Shown here: one piece after another, positions 53,324 to 62,967 of the stretch | Position numbering within the stretch: position 1 is the first letter of the stretch | Layout of the letters: each line of letters starts with the position of its first letter | Program-made: the position numbers and the translations under genes | Source: JAICYJ01 sp963797565 | GTDB taxonomy: Bacteria; Actinomycetota; Thermoleophilia; Gaiellales; JAICJC01 | DNA length: 64,000 nucleotides | Direction: 5' to 3' | NCBI GenBank assembly: GCA_963797565.1 | Contig: CAWCPM010000001.1 | Span: 1-64,000, forward strand | The notes under the pieces: model-generated | The model's input: only the letters and a program-made list of their open reading frames with translations | Database searches by the model: none | What the model was told of the DNA's origin: nothing

Positions 53324-54323
53324 GTGCGATCTGTCCGGATGCTGCTTGGGTGTGTAGGGGTCTTCGCGTTTCTCGTGGTGCCGGGTGCGGTCGCGCAGGC
53401 GCAGCGTAGCGACGCCGTCGGCAGTGGTGTCCGAGGGGGTGCCGCAGTTCGGCCACGTGTTCGTGATCGTGGGCGAGAACACCAGGCTGAACCAGCTGAC
53501 CGCCAAGCACACGCCCTGGCTGGTGAAGACGTTCAAGCCGGATGCCGCATGGCTGACCGGCTACCGCGCCACCGGCCACTTCTCCACCGGCAACTACATC
53601 GCCATGACGTCCGGCCAGTTCACGCGCTGCGAGCAGCTCGACAACCCGCCGTCCGAGTGCCACCAGGGCGTCGACAACGTGTTCCACCAGCTCGACGTCG
53701 CCGGCCTGCCGTGGCAGGAGTGGAACGAGTCGATGCCGTCGCCGTGCTATCTGACCGACTTCGGCGACAGCTCGACCTTCAACAGCTACCGCGTCAAGCA
53801 CAATCCCGCCGTCTACTACGACAACATCGAGGGGCCCGGCGGCATCTTCGACGCGGCCAACCCGTCGGCGGAGTGCAACTCGAACGTGATCGCCACGGGC
53901 GGCACCGGGCCAAACGACACCTCCGCTCTGAACGCGGCGCTGGCCAGCGGCGCCGTCGGCCGCTTCAACTACATCGTGCCCAATCAGTGCGAGGACGCGC
54001 ACGACAACTGCACCGGCTCAGGTAACCGGCTGCTGCAGTTCGACGCGTTCGTCAAGCGCGAGGTGCCGAAGATCGAAGCGTCGCCGGCGTTCGGGTCGAA
54101 CGGCCTGGTCGTGATCGTCTTCGACGAGGCGACGGCGAGCACGCTTTACCACGACGGCGGCCCCGTGCTGTGGGCCGCGCAGGGACCGCAGGTGCAGCCG
54201 GGTGTCTACGGCGGCGCGTTTACGCACTACAGCTTCCTGCGCACACTGGAGGACGGGTTCCGGTTGGACGGCTACCTCGGCTTCGCGGCCGGGGCGCAGC
54301 CGATCAACACGATCTGGAAGTGA
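53324..54323 (+). CDS. Secreted phosphoesterase/phospholipase C-like protein (frameshifted)
   Basis: The GTG at 53324 (GGGGGG before it) starts a signal peptide ending AQAQ. One extra base near 53425 shifts the frame, and the body follows: FGHVFVIVGENT, the first metal-binding block of the phosphoesterase/alkaline-phosphatase superfamily, then SGQFTRCEQ, YDNIEGPGG, VVIVFDEAT and FTHYSFLRTLEDGF. These match the acid-phosphatase/phospholipase C-like family. Cysteines suggest disulfides. The stop overlaps the DUF302 start (ATGA). Confidence 0.8.
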
Positions 54324-54694
54324 TGACTACGAAGACGAGCCCGGTGTCGGTCGACGACACCGTGGCTCGCATAACGAAGCTGCTGGAGTCGAAGGGCGTC
54401 AAGCTGTTCGCGGTGATCGACCACAGCGGCGAGGCGCGGGCGGCGGGTCTCGAGCTGCGCGAAACCAAGGTCGTGATCTTCGGCAATCCGGCCGCGGGAA
54501 CGCCGGTGATGGCGGCCGCGCCGCTGGCCGCGCTCGACCTGCCGCTGAAGGTGCTGGTCTGGGACGACGGCGGCCAGACACGGCTCAGCTACACGGGGCC
54601 GGATGAGCTGGCCGCCCGTTACGGGCTCAGCGACGAGCTGGCGTCACGGCTCGCGGCCATCGACGCCGTCACGGAGGCGGTGATACAACAGTGA
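54323..54694 (+). CDS. DUF302 family protein
   Basis: A 123-residue single-domain protein: TVARITKLLESKGVKLFAVIDHS, TKVVIFGNPAAGTPVM and LPLKVLVWDDGG match DUF302. No signal peptide. Function unknown. It is translationally coupled to the phosphoesterase gene by a 1-base overlap. Confidence 0.85.
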   Translation: MTTKTSPVSVDDTVARITKLLESKGVKLFAVIDHSGEARAAGLELRETKVVIFGNPAAGTPVMAAAPLAALDLPLKVLVWDDGGQTRLSYTGPDELAARYGLSDELASRLAAIDAVTEAVIQQ

Positions 54695-54703
54695 GCCACG
54701 GCG

Positions 54704-54719
54704 ACCGCCTCGCGGCGGT
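54704..54719. terminator. Short hairpin between convergent genes
   Basis: ACCGCC-TCGC-GGCGGT, a 6-bp stem with a tetraloop, midway between the DUF302 and DUF1003 stops. Small for a terminator. Confidence 0.4.
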
Positions 54720-54724
54720 GTCCC

Positions 54725-55177
54725 CTACTTCGACTCCGGGTGGGCGCCCGTGCGGGCGTGGATTGCTTTGGTCAGGTTGAGGATCTGGTTCGAGAGGTCG
54801 AGCAGCTCCTGGTTCTGCTTGTCCTCCTCCTGCACGGTCATCCACTGCTGGCCGGCGATCACCTGCCGCTTCGCGTCCGCTCGGTTCTGGCTGATCATCA
54901 CGAACGTGGAGAGGAAGATCGCTTCCAACGACACGATCATCGTCAGCAGCCCATACGGATAGCCCTCGACGCCGAAGCCGATCCAGCATCCGAACCAGAT
55001 CAGGTGGATGTAGACGAACAGCATCGACCCTGCGAACGTCGTGATCTGGTCGGCGATCCGGTTCTGGACGCTCGCGGCTCGCTGCTCGGCATGCTCGACC
55101 AGCACCGGGTTTGGCTCGATCGGCAGGTGTATTGAACGCTCGGGGTGGAGAGCGTTCCTGATGGTCGCGTTTCTCAT
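54725..55177 (-). CDS. DUF1003 membrane protein
   Basis: A 150-residue protein: soluble start, NRIADQITTFAGSMLFVYIHLIWFGCW and YPYGLLTMIVSLEAIFLSTFVMISQNR with two membrane helices, then a coiled tail. This is the DUF1003 signature. Function unknown. Possible ribosome site GGCCTGAC before the ATG is weak. Confidence 0.88.
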   Translation of the reverse strand: MRNATIRNALHPERSIHLPIEPNPVLVEHAEQRAASVQNRIADQITTFAGSMLFVYIHLIWFGCWIGFGVEGYPYGLLTMIVSLEAIFLSTFVMISQNRADAKRQVIAGQQWMTVQEEDKQNQELLDLSNQILNLTKAIHARTGAHPESK

Positions 55178-55312
55178 GGTCAGGCCCCTTCGGAAGAAGT
55201 CCGCGATCCCGCCGCGATGCAGGCTGGATCCTCCGGCTCAACACTACCGTCGAACATGCGCGCGGCCCACGCCCGGCTAGGCTCTGGCGCACACACGTCA
55301 GCCGAGGTGATC

Positions 55313-56345
55313 GTGGTCAAGCCAGTCGAGTTCGCCGAATACTTCGCACCGACTCCGATCCCGTTCTGGACCACGCTTCAGCAGGTCGGCGTGACCAAGG
55401 TGATCTCGGAGCTTGAACCGCGCTCCCGACGGCATGCACGACGACACCGGCGATCGCCCGTGGGACGTGACTCCGCTGGCCCGGATGCAGCAGCTTTACG
55501 CCGACGCCGGGCTCGAGCTGGTCGGCATCGAGGACTACCCGCCGATGGATCGCGCTCGCACCGGCGCCTCGGGGGCCGACGAGGAAACCGAGTGGTTCTG
55601 CGAGCAGATCCGCAACATGGGGACACTCGGAATTCCGATGCTCTGTTACAACTGGATGCCGGGGGCGAACTGGGTGCGCACGAGCACGATCGCCCGCGGC
55701 CGCGGCGGCGCGTTGGTGACGGCGTTTCGCGCCGACGCCCTGCCGGCCGACCAGCCCATGAAGGTCGGGTCACCCGATGACGAGCAGCTCTGGCGCGCGT
55801 TCGAGCGGTTCATCAGGGTCGTGGTGCCAGTCGCCGAGAAGGCCGGAGTGCGCCTCGCGTTGCATCCCGACGATCCCCCGATTCCGCGGTACCGCGGCGC
55901 ATCCCGGATCATGATCTCGGTCGAGGCCTTCGAGCGCGCGCTCGCACTCGCCGACTCCGAGGCAAACGCAATGTGTTTCTGCCAGGGCAACATGACGCTC
56001 GTCACCGATGACGTGCCCGCGGCGATCCGCCACTTCGGCGACGAGGGCCGGATCGCGTTCGGGCACTTCCGCGACGTCCGCGGCGTCCCCGAGAGCTTCG
56101 AGGAGACGTTCCACGATGAGGGCCAGACCGACATGCGGGCCTGCATGGACGCGTGGCACCGGATCGGCTTCGACGGCGTGCTGCGGCCCGACCACGTGCC
56201 GACGCTCCACGGCGAGGCCATGGACTCACCGTCCTACGCGCTGCTCGGTCGCCTGCATGCGATCGGCTACATGCAGGGCCTCCGCGAGGCCAGCGTGCAC
56301 AACGTCGCGGCCGCTGACCGGGCGGAGGCGGCCAACCCGGTCTAG
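55313..56345 (+). CDS. uxuA: Mannonate dehydratase family protein (frameshifted)
   Basis: The first frame starts MVKPVEFAEYFAPTPIPFW (or two codons earlier) after GAGGTG. One extra base near 55420 shifts the frame, and the body then carries GIPMLCYNWMPGANW, HPDDPPIPRYRG and FCQGNM, GHFRDVRG and LRPDHVP, the TIM-barrel and metal-ligand blocks of UxuA. It dehydrates D-mannonate to 2-keto-3-deoxygluconate in glucuronate breakdown. The frame is short for UxuA (about 344 residues), as in many actinobacterial homologues. Confidence 0.85.
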
Positions 56346-56350
56346 CGCGC

Positions 56351-56977
56351 ATGCCCAAGGCGCTTCGGACTGTCGTCGACCGGGACCTGCCGCCCCTGCA
56401 GGTGGCGGAGCGACGGCTGGCCGATCTGGCTCGCCAGCGGCGAAACCGGCTGGTCGCGGCCGTCGTGCTGGCCCTGCTGGCGGTCGCCGTGGGGCTGGCC
56501 TACCCGCAGATCGGGATCGCCCTGGCGGTGGGGGCGATCGCCGCGCTGGTGGCGGCGGCCGCGGCGCTGATCGAGCGGCGGGGGCTGCTGGCCAACCTGA
56601 TCCCTGTGCGCGGGGCCTACCGGATCGAGTCCGTTTCACGGGCCGGTCGTCGATTCGCCAATCCGGGCCGGAGGCAGCGCCTGGCGCAGTCGCTGCGCGT
56701 CGCCGTCCGTGATGCGGAGGACGGGGCGCCGCACACCGCATACACCGTGGCGCCGCTCGGGGAGCGCGTGCTGGAGCGCCGCGAACGGCTGCTGGCCCTC
56801 GCCGACGCTCTCGACGGCGACGAGGCCGACCTGCAGTCCGCCGGCGTCGTGATCGTCCATCGGCTGCTGACGAGGCCCGGCCACTCGCCGCTCTACAACC
56901 CGGACCTTCCGGAGTCACGGCTGGACGATCTGCTGCAGCGGGTCGAGGCCTGCCGAGGTGGTCAGATCACGCCGTAG
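56351..56977 (+). CDS. Membrane protein, hypothetical
   Basis: A 208-residue protein with an N-terminal basic helix and two close membrane helices (about 32-50 and 53-73), then a soluble C-terminal domain (ESVSRAGRRFANP, VVIVHRLLTRPGHSPLYNP). No family is recognised. It starts 5 bases after the uxuA-like gene and is probably in its operon. The last 16 bases overlap the convergent RraA gene. Confidence 0.6.
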   Translation: MPKALRTVVDRDLPPLQVAERRLADLARQRRNRLVAAVVLALLAVAVGLAYPQIGIALAVGAIAALVAAAAALIERRGLLANLIPVRGAYRIESVSRAGRRFANPGRRQRLAQSLRVAVRDAEDGAPHTAYTVAPLGERVLERRERLLALADALDGDEADLQSAGVVIVHRLLTRPGHSPLYNPDLPESRLDDLLQRVEACRGGQITP

Positions 56978-57639
56978 GTGCGGAACGCCTCCCACACCGG
57001 CATGCCCTCGGCAAGCTTGCTGCGGACGAGGTTCTCGCCGGCCACCTTCTCCTCGGCCCTGGTGATCACCTCGTCGGCGACCGCCGCCGGTATCACGACC
57101 ACCCCGTCGTAGTCGGCCAGCAGCAGGTCGCCCTGCTCGACCTGGACGCCGCCGCACTCGATCGTGCCGCCCACACTCTCGACGTCGATCCGCCCGAGCG
57201 AGTCGTGGGCATTGATGCCCGCAACGAAGGTGGGGAACTCCATCTCGATCAGCTGCAGCGTGTCACGGGTGAAGCCGTCGACCACGATGCCGCGGGCGCC
57301 CCGGTAGCGCGACGCGGTGGCGAGCAGCTCGCCCCAGTACGACCCCTTCACCGTCGAGACGACCATGATGTCGCCCTCGCGAAGCGCGTCGACGGCCTGC
57401 AGCTCGCCGCGGTAGTAGTCGTCCGGATCGGCCGGCGGGGAGCTCACCTCGACGGCGCTGACGGTGGACGCGAACCCGGACATGCGGGCCTCCCGGTAGA
57501 GCGGCCGGATCCGCGGGTGCATCACGTTCGAGCGAACACCGACCTTGTCGAGACAGTCGGCGACGACCGCGGGGTAGAGCCCGTCGAGCCGGTGAAGCAG
57601 CGCCGTGCGCCGTGTATCGTCCCGTGGTTGATCGTTCAA
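56962..57639 (-). CDS. RraA-family aldolase (HMG/CHA aldolase-like)
   Basis: A 225-residue protein of the RraA/4-hydroxy-4-methyl-2-oxoglutarate aldolase family. Motifs are YWGELLATASRYRGARGIVVDGFTRD (G-x-R-D-type active loop) and LLADYDGVVVIPAA (Asp that holds the metal). Such class II aldolases cleave 2-keto acids of sugar or aromatic origin. The TTG at 57639 is the preferred start because a strong promoter puts the transcription start a few bases upstream. It is the first half of a divergon with the APC permease. Confidence 0.82.
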   Translation of the reverse strand: MNDQPRDDTRRTALLHRLDGLYPAVVADCLDKVGVRSNVMHPRIRPLYREARMSGFASTVSAVEVSSPPADPDDYYRGELQAVDALREGDIMVVSTVKGSYWGELLATASRYRGARGIVVDGFTRDTLQLIEMEFPTFVAGINAHDSLGRIDVESVGGTIECGGVQVEQGDLLLADYDGVVVIPAAVADEVITRAEEKVAGENLVRSKLAEGMPVWEAFRTYGVI

Positions 57640-57640
57640 G
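57627..57640 (-). promoter_or_regulatory. Operator dyad, RraA side
   Basis: On the gene strand CTTGAACGATCAAC, nearly identical to the site at 57733-57746. It starts 8 bases after the -10 and covers the RraA start codon. Confidence 0.65.
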
Positions 57641-57648
57641 GGGAAACC

Positions 57649-57677
57649 AGTGTACCGACGGCCGCGGCAGGGGTCAA
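57649..57677 (-). promoter_or_regulatory. Promoter of the RraA gene
   Basis: On the reverse strand TTGACC (57677-57672), exactly 17 bases, TACACT (57654-57649). Very close to the sigma-70 consensus. Confidence 0.75.
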
Positions 57678-57695
57678 GGCTGGGTTCCGCGACCC

Positions 57696-57724
57696 TTGAC
57701 ACCGCCGGGAGCGTCGGAGAGACT
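57696..57724 (+). promoter_or_regulatory. Promoter of the APC permease gene
   Basis: TTGACA (57696-57701), exactly 17 bases, GAGACT (57719-57724). The -10 is weaker than the -35. Confidence 0.6.
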
Positions 57725-57732
57725 ACGCCGTA

Positions 57733-57746
57733 CTTGAACGATCAAG
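57733..57746 (+). promoter_or_regulatory. Operator dyad, permease side
   Basis: CTTGAACGATCAAG, a perfect dyad (CTTGA-ACGA-TCAAG) starting 8 bases after the -10. With the RraA-side copy it suggests one repressor governs both genes, possibly of the GntR type. Confidence 0.68.
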
Positions 57747-57769
57747 CCAGCAGTGGAAAGGGGTAACGC

Positions 57770-59437
57770 ATGGCAACCGACCACGCCGCGGCGTCGCAGT
57801 CCCATTTCGCCCGCCGCGCCACCGGCTTCGTTCGGGACGTAAAGGTGAGTGATGCCGTCATCTTCAACGTCCTCCCGGCCTGTCCAGGTCTGGTCATGGC
57901 CGTCTCGATCTTCTGGGTGCTGACCGCGTTCTCCGGCGTCAACGTCTATGCCTGCATCGTGATCACGGCGATCTGTTCGTTCCTCATCTCCGGCGCCTTC
58001 GGGCTGCTGTCCCAGATCATGCCGCGCTCGGGTGCCGACTACATCCTGATCTCTCGATCGCTTCATCCCGCACTCGCGGTCGGATCCAGCATCCTCATCG
58101 GCGCGTCGTCGATGCTGGCGATGGGCTACTGGGGCGTCTTCACGGCCAAGATATGCATCGGCCCGATGCTGACGATGGTCGGCGTCGCCGCCGACTCGAG
58201 CACGTTGCAGTCGTGGGGCGGCACCATCGCCTCAAAACCCTGGGACATGCTGGTCGGGTTCGGCGAGATCGCGCTGCTGGCCCTGATCATGGCCTACGGC
58301 ATGCGCTTCATGATGCGCGTGCAGTTCTGGCTGTTCGCACTGGGCATGGGCGGGTTCGTGGTGGCCGCGCTGACGCTCCTGACGACGTCGCGGTCGAGCT
58401 TCATCAACCACTACAACGACTACGCGCAGCCCTTCACGCACAAGCCCGACAGCTACCACTACTTCATCGCGCAGGCGAACAAGGCCGGCACCAACCTCAG
58501 CACGACGACCGACTGGCACAACACGATCGTGGCGTCGGGGGCATTCATCGCCTTCGGCGTGTGGGTCTGGTTCTCGACCAACCTGGCGGGTGAGATCCGT
58601 CAGGCCGGCACCCGCAAGAACTGGTACTCGATGTTGGCCGGCCTGGCGATCACCTTCGGCTCGATCCTGATCATGATCGCGCTGCTCTACCACACGATCG
58701 GCCAGCAGTTCCTGACCGCCGTCACCGCCGTCAGCGGTGACCCGACCGTCTACACGCTGCCCAACTCGCCATGGTGGATCACCCTGGTGGCGGCAATCCA
58801 CACGAACACGCTGTTCGTTGCCTTCCTCGGCATCACGTTCGTGTGCTGGGCGCCGCTGATCGTGTACATCCAGATAGTCCAGCCGGTGCGTGCGCTGTTC
58901 GCCTGGGCATTCGACCAGGTGATCCCGGAGCAGATCGCGCAGATCAACGAGCGCACGCACACCCCGGTGCTGCTGCTGGGCGTGATCGCGGTGGCGTCGC
59001 TGCCGTTCCTGTATGCGGCCGCGTACACGACCAGTTTCTTCAAGTACATCGCGCTGTCGACGATTGTGGGCTTCCCGACGTTCGTTCTGGTCGGGATCGG
59101 CGCGATCCTGTTCCCGTACAAGAAGAAGGCCGCCTACGAGGCGTCGGTCTCGAACGTCAGCTTCCTCGGCGTGCCGCTGATGGTGTTCTTCGGTATCGGC
59201 TCGATCGTGGCCGGGCTGTTCGGCGCCTGGTTGTGGCTCGAGTACCCGCAGCTGGGGCTGCCCGGGGCCGGCAAGAGCCTGGCGGACCAGCTGTTCACGA
59301 CACCCGGTAGCGGGGGCCTGGCCCTGATTGCGGCCTGCCTGATCGCGGGCGCCATCATCTTCTACCTGGGCAAGGCCTGGCGGAAGAGCCAGGGGATCGA
59401 CCTGTCACTCAACTACCTCGAGATCCCTCCCGAGTAG
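57770..59437 (+). CDS. APC-family amino acid/organic-cation permease
   Basis: A 555-residue transporter with twelve to fourteen helices. The first helix region (VSDAVIFNVLPACPG) and MPRSGADYILISRSL after helix 2 are typical of APC permeases. The gene is controlled together with the RraA gene and lies next to sugar-acid genes, so it may carry an acidic or amino sugar breakdown product; that is inference. GGAAAGGGG before the ATG at 57770. Confidence 0.88.
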   Translation: MATDHAAASQSHFARRATGFVRDVKVSDAVIFNVLPACPGLVMAVSIFWVLTAFSGVNVYACIVITAICSFLISGAFGLLSQIMPRSGADYILISRSLHPALAVGSSILIGASSMLAMGYWGVFTAKICIGPMLTMVGVAADSSTLQSWGGTIASKPWDMLVGFGEIALLALIMAYGMRFMMRVQFWLFALGMGGFVVAALTLLTTSRSSFINHYNDYAQPFTHKPDSYHYFIAQANKAGTNLSTTTDWHNTIVASGAFIAFGVWVWFSTNLAGEIRQAGTRKNWYSMLAGLAITFGSILIMIALLYHTIGQQFLTAVTAVSGDPTVYTLPNSPWWITLVAAIHTNTLFVAFLGITFVCWAPLIVYIQIVQPVRALFAWAFDQVIPEQIAQINERTHTPVLLLGVIAVASLPFLYAAAYTTSFFKYIALSTIVGFPTFVLVGIGAILFPYKKKAAYEASVSNVSFLGVPLMVFFGIGSIVAGLFGAWLWLEYPQLGLPGAGKSLADQLFTTPGSGGLALIAACLIAGAIIFYLGKAWRKSQGIDLSLNYLEIPPE

Positions 59438-59443
59438 CACCGA

Positions 59444-60430
59444 TTGGGATTGTTCAAGCGCAAAAAGGAGGCGGAGGGCGATGATGCCCTCCGCCTCTAC
59501 TACGCCTCCGACATCCACGGCACCGAGGTGCTGTGGAAGAAGTTCCTGAACGCGCCGAAGGTGTACGACGCGCGGGTGCTGGTGATGGGCGGCGACATCA
59601 CCGGCAAGGTCGTGATCCCGATCGTGCATGAGGAAGACGGCACCTGGTCGGCGCGCCTGTTCGGCGGCCGCCAGCAGGCCCGCGACGAGGCCGAGCTGGA
59701 TGGGCTGGAACGCCGGGTGCGCGGGAACGGCATGTACCCGTACCGCACCACCCACGCCGAGGTCGACCGCATCGCCGGCCTGCCCGAGGAGGAGCGGGAG
59801 CAGTGGTTTGAGTCGGTCATGCTGCACACGTTCGGCGAGTGGATCAAGCTGGCCGACGAGCGGCTCGCCGGCACCGGCATCCGCTGCTTTGTCATGCCCG
59901 GCAACGACGATCCACAGGCGCTCGAGGACTGCATCCGGCAGGGCGTCTATGTCGAGAGCTGCGACGAGGCGGTGGTGGAGTTCGACGGGTACACGATGCT
60001 GTCGCTGGGATACTCGAACCGCACGCCCTGGGACTCGCCGCGCGAGCTGGACGAGGATCAGCTGTACCAGCGGATCCACGATATGTCAGAGCAGGTGCCG
60101 GACATGAGCCGCTGCGTGTTCAACCTGCACGTGCCGCCCTACGACTCGCGGCTCGACACGGCCGCCGAGCTGGACGAGAACTTCAAGATGGTGCTGATCG
60201 GGAAGGAGCCGCACATGATCCCGGTCGGCTCGACCGCGGTGCGGCAGGCGATCGAGGAGTACCAGCCGCTTGCCTCGCTGCACGGCCACATCCACGAGTC
60301 TCCCGCGGCCAACCGGATCGGCCGCACGCTTTGCATCAACCCGGGCAGCGACTACCACACGGGCCGTATCGCCGGCTGCCTGGTGACGCTGCGGGGTGAC
60401 CGCGTCGTGCACCAGTTCGTCACGGGGTAG
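59444..60430 (+). CDS. Metallophosphoesterase
   Basis: A 328-residue calcineurin-like phosphoesterase. Metal blocks are ASDIHG (near 21-26), VMGGDITG (47-54), MPGNDD and LHGHIHES near the C-terminus. There is no signal peptide. The TTG start at 59444 lies 6 bases after the permease stop, so the two share a transcript. The role in the pathway is unknown. Confidence 0.9.
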   Translation: MGLFKRKKEAEGDDALRLYYASDIHGTEVLWKKFLNAPKVYDARVLVMGGDITGKVVIPIVHEEDGTWSARLFGGRQQARDEAELDGLERRVRGNGMYPYRTTHAEVDRIAGLPEEEREQWFESVMLHTFGEWIKLADERLAGTGIRCFVMPGNDDPQALEDCIRQGVYVESCDEAVVEFDGYTMLSLGYSNRTPWDSPRELDEDQLYQRIHDMSEQVPDMSRCVFNLHVPPYDSRLDTAAELDENFKMVLIGKEPHMIPVGSTAVRQAIEEYQPLASLHGHIHESPAANRIGRTLCINPGSDYHTGRIAGCLVTLRGDRVVHQFVTG

Positions 60431-60438
60431 CGCGTTCG

Positions 60439-61806
60439 TCAGCGGTCGGCGACGACCGGGATGTCCAGGAGCATGCAGAGCCGCTCCAGGTCGTCCGCGT
60501 GGTCGCCGTGTACGGCCGCGAAGTGCTGGGACTGCACGTGGTCGAGGATCGAGCGGACCTCTCCGTCGGGGATGAAACGGAGGCTCGGCAGCGGCCCAGG
60601 GACGCTCATCTCCTCCCACGCCGGCGGCTCGACGCCCTCACCCGCAACGACGTGCATGCGGTAGCCGTCCGCCGTGTCCGCCTCCGCCAGGCACGCCAGC
60701 GTCAGCCGGCCGGGCCGCATGCGGGAGCACTGGGCAACCCCGACGGCCGCGCCTGTGGCAACGCTGCTGACCGGTTTCACGCGCGGCCGCCCTTCCACCC
60801 AGTCGTCGGGCACGTACCCGTCGACGCCGAGCAGGATCCAGTCAGGATGATGCTCGTAGTGCTCGAGGAAGGAGGGCGTCGAACCCGCCAGCGACCGCAG
60901 CATCAGCTGCGCCGTCAGGTTCAGCATGTCGTTCTCGTCGATGTACGGCACGCCCGCCGATGCGACCAGCGACGACGCCAGGTTGTGGGTCGTGTCCAGC
61001 AGCAGCGACACGCCCTCGACGCTCTTGTAGGAGAACGCGTCGAAACCGCGTTCGTTGCAGATCCGAAGCGTTGCCAGGGCGAGCCGCACCGACCGGCGCA
61101 GCACGTCCGGCGGGATCGGCCCGAACGGCTCGTCCCACGAGGCGGCCAGCCGGGCCGCCTCGTCCTCGACGGCGCCGGGGTCGAGCTCGTCCTCGGCCTG
61201 TCGCAGCTGCAGCAGGTCGATCGACTCGACCTCGGGGCCGATCCGGCCGCGCAGCCGGGTGACGTCAAACGGCGTCGTGTAGAGGCCCATGTCGTGCGCA
61301 CCCGCCATGCCCAGCCGCGCGGATTGCAGCTGCCGCCGGGCGCGCGCGGCGCGGGCCATCGAGACCACGCCGGCCGTGTCCATCGGCGTATCGGGCGCGT
61401 TGAACAGGTAGTCGAAGCGCATGCCGAACCGCTCCAGCGGATAGCGCAGCCCGGTCGAGCCGGCTCCGGCGGCGGGGGAGATGAGGACGTCTCCCTCCGT
61501 GCGCCCGCCGTAGCTGTAGAGCAGCGCCGGGCGCTCGCGGAAGGCGAGCGCCACCCGCGCCGCCGCCCGCACGTCGATCCAGTTGATCACGTTCAGAATC
61601 AGCAGATCCCAGTCGGCGGCCGACAGCTCGGCGACCGCCCGGTCGACGTCATCCGGGTGCGTCACCGGGTCGGTGCGAACCAGCGTGATGCCGGCGGCGC
61701 GCAGCTCGTCCTCGGCGCGGCGGGCGATCCCGTCGAGCCGGTCGCGCTCGTACATGCTCGAGCCGAGCGGTACGTGGGCGGCGGTCAGCCCGTCTCGGTC
61801 GGTCAC
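60439..61806 (-). CDS. L-fucose/L-arabinose isomerase-like protein
   Basis: A 455-residue protein with the fucose-isomerase fold: LLILNVINWIDVRAAARVA in domain 1, LLYSYGGRTEGD, MGLYTTPFD and late FDAFSYKSVEGVSLLLDTTHN and VPYIDENDMLNLTAQLML. Metal-binding Glu/Asp residues appear in the DENDM segment. The real substrate is unclear; fucose isomerase itself is longer (about 590). The GTG start at 61806 overlaps the upstream stop (GTGA), so it ends a three-gene operon. Confidence 0.8.
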   Translation of the reverse strand: MTDRDGLTAAHVPLGSSMYERDRLDGIARRAEDELRAAGITLVRTDPVTHPDDVDRAVAELSAADWDLLILNVINWIDVRAAARVALAFRERPALLYSYGGRTEGDVLISPAAGAGSTGLRYPLERFGMRFDYLFNAPDTPMDTAGVVSMARAARARRQLQSARLGMAGAHDMGLYTTPFDVTRLRGRIGPEVESIDLLQLRQAEDELDPGAVEDEAARLAASWDEPFGPIPPDVLRRSVRLALATLRICNERGFDAFSYKSVEGVSLLLDTTHNLASSLVASAGVPYIDENDMLNLTAQLMLRSLAGSTPSFLEHYEHHPDWILLGVDGYVPDDWVEGRPRVKPVSSVATGAAVGVAQCSRMRPGRLTLACLAEADTADGYRMHVVAGEGVEPPAWEEMSVPGPLPSLRFIPDGEVRSILDHVQSQHFAAVHGDHADDLERLCMLLDIPVVADR

Positions 61807-62967
61807 CAGTCCGCCACCGAGCCGTCGGGATGGAAGTAGCGCATCAGCGGCTCCTGCTGGAACGGGTGCTTCGCGGCCTCCTTCTCGTCGACCTCGATAC
61901 CGAGGCCGGGCGCGGTCGGAAGCTGGGCCGTGGATCCCTCGAACGGCAGCGTCTGGGAGAGCACGTCGAAGCGCCACGGGACGTCGGCCCGCCAGGTCTC
62001 CTGGATCAGGAAGTTCGGTGTCGCGAACGCGACGTGCATCGAGGCCGCGTGGCCGATCGGCCCGGTCGACGAGTGCGGGGCGAGCGCGGCGTGGTAGGCC
62101 TCGCCCATGGCCGCGATCCGGCGCAGCTCGGAGATGCCGCCGCAGTGCACGGCGTCCGGCTGCAGCACCGAGCAGGCGCCCAGCTCGAGCAGCTCGCGGA
62201 ACGGGTGGCGCGTGCAGAGGCGCTCTCCGGTTGCGATCGGCACCGTCGTGCGGCGTGCCAGCTCGGCCATCGACTGGGGATGCTCGGGTGGGCACGGCTC
62301 CTCGAAGAACCAGGGCCGGTACGGCTCCAGCACCGTGAAGTACTGCACCGCCATCATCGGCGAACAGCGGCCGTGCATGTCGACCATCAGCTCGACCCCG
62401 TCCCCGGCCTCCTCGCGCACGGCCGCCATCACGCTGTCCGCGTGGCGCAGCGCCTCGATGCCGTCGACGCGGCCGGTGCGGGGGATCACGACCTCCAGCT
62501 TGATCGCGTCGAACCCGAGCTCGAGCGATTCGCGGATCTTCTCCCGGGCCTCCTCCGCCGAGAGGGTGTGGTAGACCGAGACCATCTCGCCGCCGCCGAG
62601 GTGGTCGTACAGCCGCACCGTGTCGCGCACGGCGCCGCCCGAGCAGCTGGTGCACCGGGGCGCCCAGCGCCTTGCCGGCGATGTCCCAGCAGGCGTGCTC
62701 GATCCCGCTCATCGCCGAGCACTCGACCATCCCCGGCCGGAAGAAGTGCTGGCGGTACATCATCTGCCAGATGTGCTCGACCCGGCGCGGGTCCTCGCCG
62801 ACCAGCAGCGTGCGGTAGTCCTCGACGCAACCGACCACCGCGCGCGTCTTCCACTCGACGGTCGACTCGCCCCAGCCGACCAGACCCTCGTCGGTGCTCA
62901 GCTTGACGAACACCCAGTTGCGCATCTCCGCGTGCACGACCACCGTGTCGATCGCTGTGATCTTCAT
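61803..62967 (-). CDS. Enolase-superfamily (mandelate racemase/sugar-acid dehydratase) protein, frameshifted
   Basis: The N-terminal capping domain (MKITAIDTVVVHAEMRNW, MSGIEHACWDIAGKALG) is in one frame; from about 62637 the barrel continues in another after one extra base. The barrel shows AIKLEV, metal ligands VDMHGR, FFEEPCPPEH and GERLCTR, then HSSTGPIGHAAS. These are the MR/galactonate-dehydratase signatures. It is likely a sugar-acid dehydratase. ATG at 62967 overlaps the MBL stop (ATGA). Confidence 0.85.
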
